64,000 bases of DNA, taken from NCBI RefSeq assembly GCF_003287935.1, contig NZ_CP030287.1, positions 1,116,001-1,180,000 on the forward strand, written 5' to 3'. Source of the stretch: Streptomyces sp. ICC1 (lineage in GTDB: Bacteria; Actinomycetota; Actinomycetes; Streptomycetales; Streptomycetaceae). Below are positions 61,368-64,000 of the stretch, in pieces (position 1 is the first letter of the stretch; each line of letters opens with the position of its first letter). Made by a program: the position numbers and the translations under genes. The notes under the pieces were generated by a model. The model ran no database searches. It was given only the letters and a program-made list of their open reading frames with translations, and had not been told where the DNA came from.

Positions 61368-62813
61368 TCAGGCCGTACGGACCTCGGAGCGGTCGCCGCT
61401 CCACAGGGTGTGGTACGAGCCCTCGCGGTCGGTGCGCCGATAGGTGTGCGCCCCGAAGAAGTCGCGCTGGCCCTGGGTCAGCGCCGCCGGCAGCCGCTCC
61501 GAGCGCAGGGCGTCGTAGTACGCCAGCGAGGCCGCGAAGGCCGGTACCGGAATGCCCTGGCGGACGGCCGCCACCAGCACCTCGCGCCAGCCCTCCTGCG
61601 CGGCCCCGATCTCCTCGGCGAAGCCGGCGTCCGCCAGCAGGCTCGGCAGCTCCGGACGGGCGTCGTACGCGGCGCGGATCCGGTCCAGGAACGCGGCCCG
61701 GATGATGCAGCCGCCGCGCCACAGGGAGGCCACGGCGCCCGGGTCCACGCCCCAGCCGTACTCCTCGCTGCCGGCCTGGATCTGGTGGAAGCCCTGGGTG
61801 TACGAGACGATCTTGGAGGCGTACAGCGCCTGCTCGACCTGGGCGGCGAAGGCGGCCGCGGCCTCGGGGGAGAGCGGCGCGGCCTTCGGGCCGGCCAGGT
61901 CCCGCGCGGCCGTACGCAGCTCGCCGTGGCCCGAAACCGCGCGGGCGAAGACCGCCTCGGCGATGCCCGACACCGGGACGCCCAGATCGAGGGCGATCTG
62001 CACGGTCCAGCGGCCCGTGCCCTTCTGCTCGGCGGCGTCGGCGACCACGTCCACGAACGGCAGGCCGGTCACGGCGTCCGTGTGGGCGAGCACCTCGGCG
62101 GTGATCTCGATCAGGTACGAGTCCAGCCGGCCCTCGTTCCAGGAGCGGAAGGTCTCGGCGATCTTCGCGGGGGAGTAGCCGGCGACCTCGCGCAGCAGGT
62201 GGTACGCCTCCGCGATGAGCTGCATGTCGGCGTACTCGATGCCGTTGTGGACCATCTTGACGAAGTGCCCGGCACCGTCGGGTCCCACGTGCGAGGTGCA
62301 GGGCGTGCCGTCGGCGGCCTTCGCGGAGATCTTCTCCAGCAGCGGGCCGAGCGAGGCGTACGACTCCTCGGAGCCGCCCGGCATGATGCTCGGGCCGAGC
62401 AGCGCGCCCTCCTCGCCGCCCGAGATGCCGACGCCCACGAAGTGCAGGCCCTGCTCGCGCAGTTCCTTCTCGCGGCGACGGGTGTCCTCGAAGTGGGCGT
62501 TGCCGCCGTCGATGATGACGTCGCCCGGCTCCAGCAGCGGAGCGAACTCGCGGATCACGGCGTCGGTCGCCTCGCCGGCCTTCACCATGATGATCAGACG
62601 GCGCGGGCGCTCCAGCGCGTCCACGAACTCCTTGGCGGACCCGGTGGGCACGAAGGCGCCCTCGTGCCCGAACTCCTCCACCAGCGCCGTGGTCTTGGCG
62701 GCGGTGCGGTTGTGGACGGCCACGGTGAATCCGTTGCGCGCGAAGTTCCGGGCGAGGTTGCTGCCCATCACCGCGAGACCGGTGACGCCGATCTGGGCCG
62801 TGCTGCTGCTCAT
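61368..62813 (-). CDS. gnd: 6-phosphogluconate dehydrogenase, decarboxylating (NADP)
   Basis: A 481-residue full-length enzyme of the oxidative pentose phosphate pathway. It has the NADP-binding GLAVMGSNLARNFARNGF with HNRTAAKT, the catalytic Lys region HVGPDGAGHFVKMVHNGIEY and the C-terminal GTGRWTVQIALDLGVP region. The ATG at 62813 follows AGGAG. It converges with the panD operon side. Confidence 0.95.
   Translation of the reverse strand: MSSSTAQIGVTGLAVMGSNLARNFARNGFTVAVHNRTAAKTTALVEEFGHEGAFVPTGSAKEFVDALERPRRLIIMVKAGEATDAVIREFAPLLEPGDVIIDGGNAHFEDTRRREKELREQGLHFVGVGISGGEEGALLGPSIMPGGSEESYASLGPLLEKISAKAADGTPCTSHVGPDGAGHFVKMVHNGIEYADMQLIAEAYHLLREVAGYSPAKIAETFRSWNEGRLDSYLIEITAEVLAHTDAVTGLPFVDVVADAAEQKGTGRWTVQIALDLGVPVSGIAEAVFARAVSGHGELRTAARDLAGPKAAPLSPEAAAAFAAQVEQALYASKIVSYTQGFHQIQAGSEEYGWGVDPGAVASLWRGGCIIRAAFLDRIRAAYDARPELPSLLADAGFAEEIGAAQEGWREVLVAAVRQGIPVPAFAASLAYYDALRSERLPAALTQGQRDFFGAHTYRRTDREGSYHTLWSGDRSEVRTA

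Positions 62814-64000
<1,187 letters not shown>

Overview
The window is high-GC actinobacterial DNA whose gene content fits Streptomyces: a LuxR/TrmB-like regulator beside a small secreted peptide, Tat- and Sec-exported glycoside hydrolases with ricin-type modules, an S37 tripeptidyl aminopeptidase, an EF-hand protein, a fused two-half ABC exporter, a UTRA/GntR regulator and an Rpf-like LysM protein. GTG/TTG starts and strong purine-rich ribosome binding sites are common. No rRNA, tRNA or CRISPR array was recognised.

Layout. (1) 1-20 kb is mostly orderly chromosome: a peptide/haem-oxygenase-like enzyme/LuxR locus (1-2.5 kb), EamA exporter with divergent LysR, a GH3 N-acetylhexosaminidase, S37 peptidase, aldehyde dehydrogenase, EF-hand protein, ABC exporter, GntR, a HigBA-type toxin-antitoxin pair, and a TPP-dependent decarboxylase-like enzyme next to an agmatinase/guanidinobutyrase, which together suggest arginine catabolism by the transaminase route. 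(2) 19.3-31.3 kb is an accessory arabinan/arabinoxylan-degradation island. It starts inside a truncated PucR regulator and holds four secreted or surface arabinosidases (GH62, two GH43, a clan GH-A enzyme with a LAXTG-type sorting signal) plus a GH43 with a CBM42. Three LacI-type operators (TGTTAGCGCTAACA-like) mark three of the genes, but no LacI regulator is encoded here. (3) 31.4-41.1 kb is a run of small redox and detoxification genes (PadR, MarR, two quinone-oxidoreductase-like MDRs, two SnoaL-like proteins, DsbA-like, MBL-fold, YjbR pair) mixed with broken gene pieces (GNAT, Rv2578c-type radical SAM, RarA). (4) 41.2-59.6 kb looks like a decayed integrative island. It is bracketed by direct repeats of the panD promoter and 5' end and carries N- and C-terminal integrase remnants, an IS5-type remnant and a DUF5753 remnant. 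(5) 59.6-64 kb returns to housekeeping genes: panD, GNAT, Asp/Glu racemase-like, gnd, and an Rpf/LysM protein cut by the window edge.

The core of island 4 (42.5-55.2 kb) is the most unusual part. It has two divergent gene runs that look like an inverted, partly decayed duplication. The minus run encodes two small proteins, a membrane protein with a PD-(D/E)XK-like motif and a peptidoglycan-binding-like repeat, a staphylococcal-nuclease-like protein with its active-site residues kept, and a large unknown protein. The plus run encodes a longer paralogue of that unknown protein, a second large beta-rich unknown protein, an astacin protease without a signal peptide, an MvdD-like ATP-grasp ligase and a YbaY-like small protein; the last three overlap and are probably translationally coupled. 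A remnant of the nuclease paralogue lies on the plus side and a remnant of the second unknown protein on the minus side. I do not recognise this combination as a named system.

Two copies of a 165-bp palindromic MITE-like element occur at CTAG sites. One sits exactly at the stop codon of the GntR gene; the other lies between a Shine-Dalgarno sequence and the start codon of a SnoaL-like gene.
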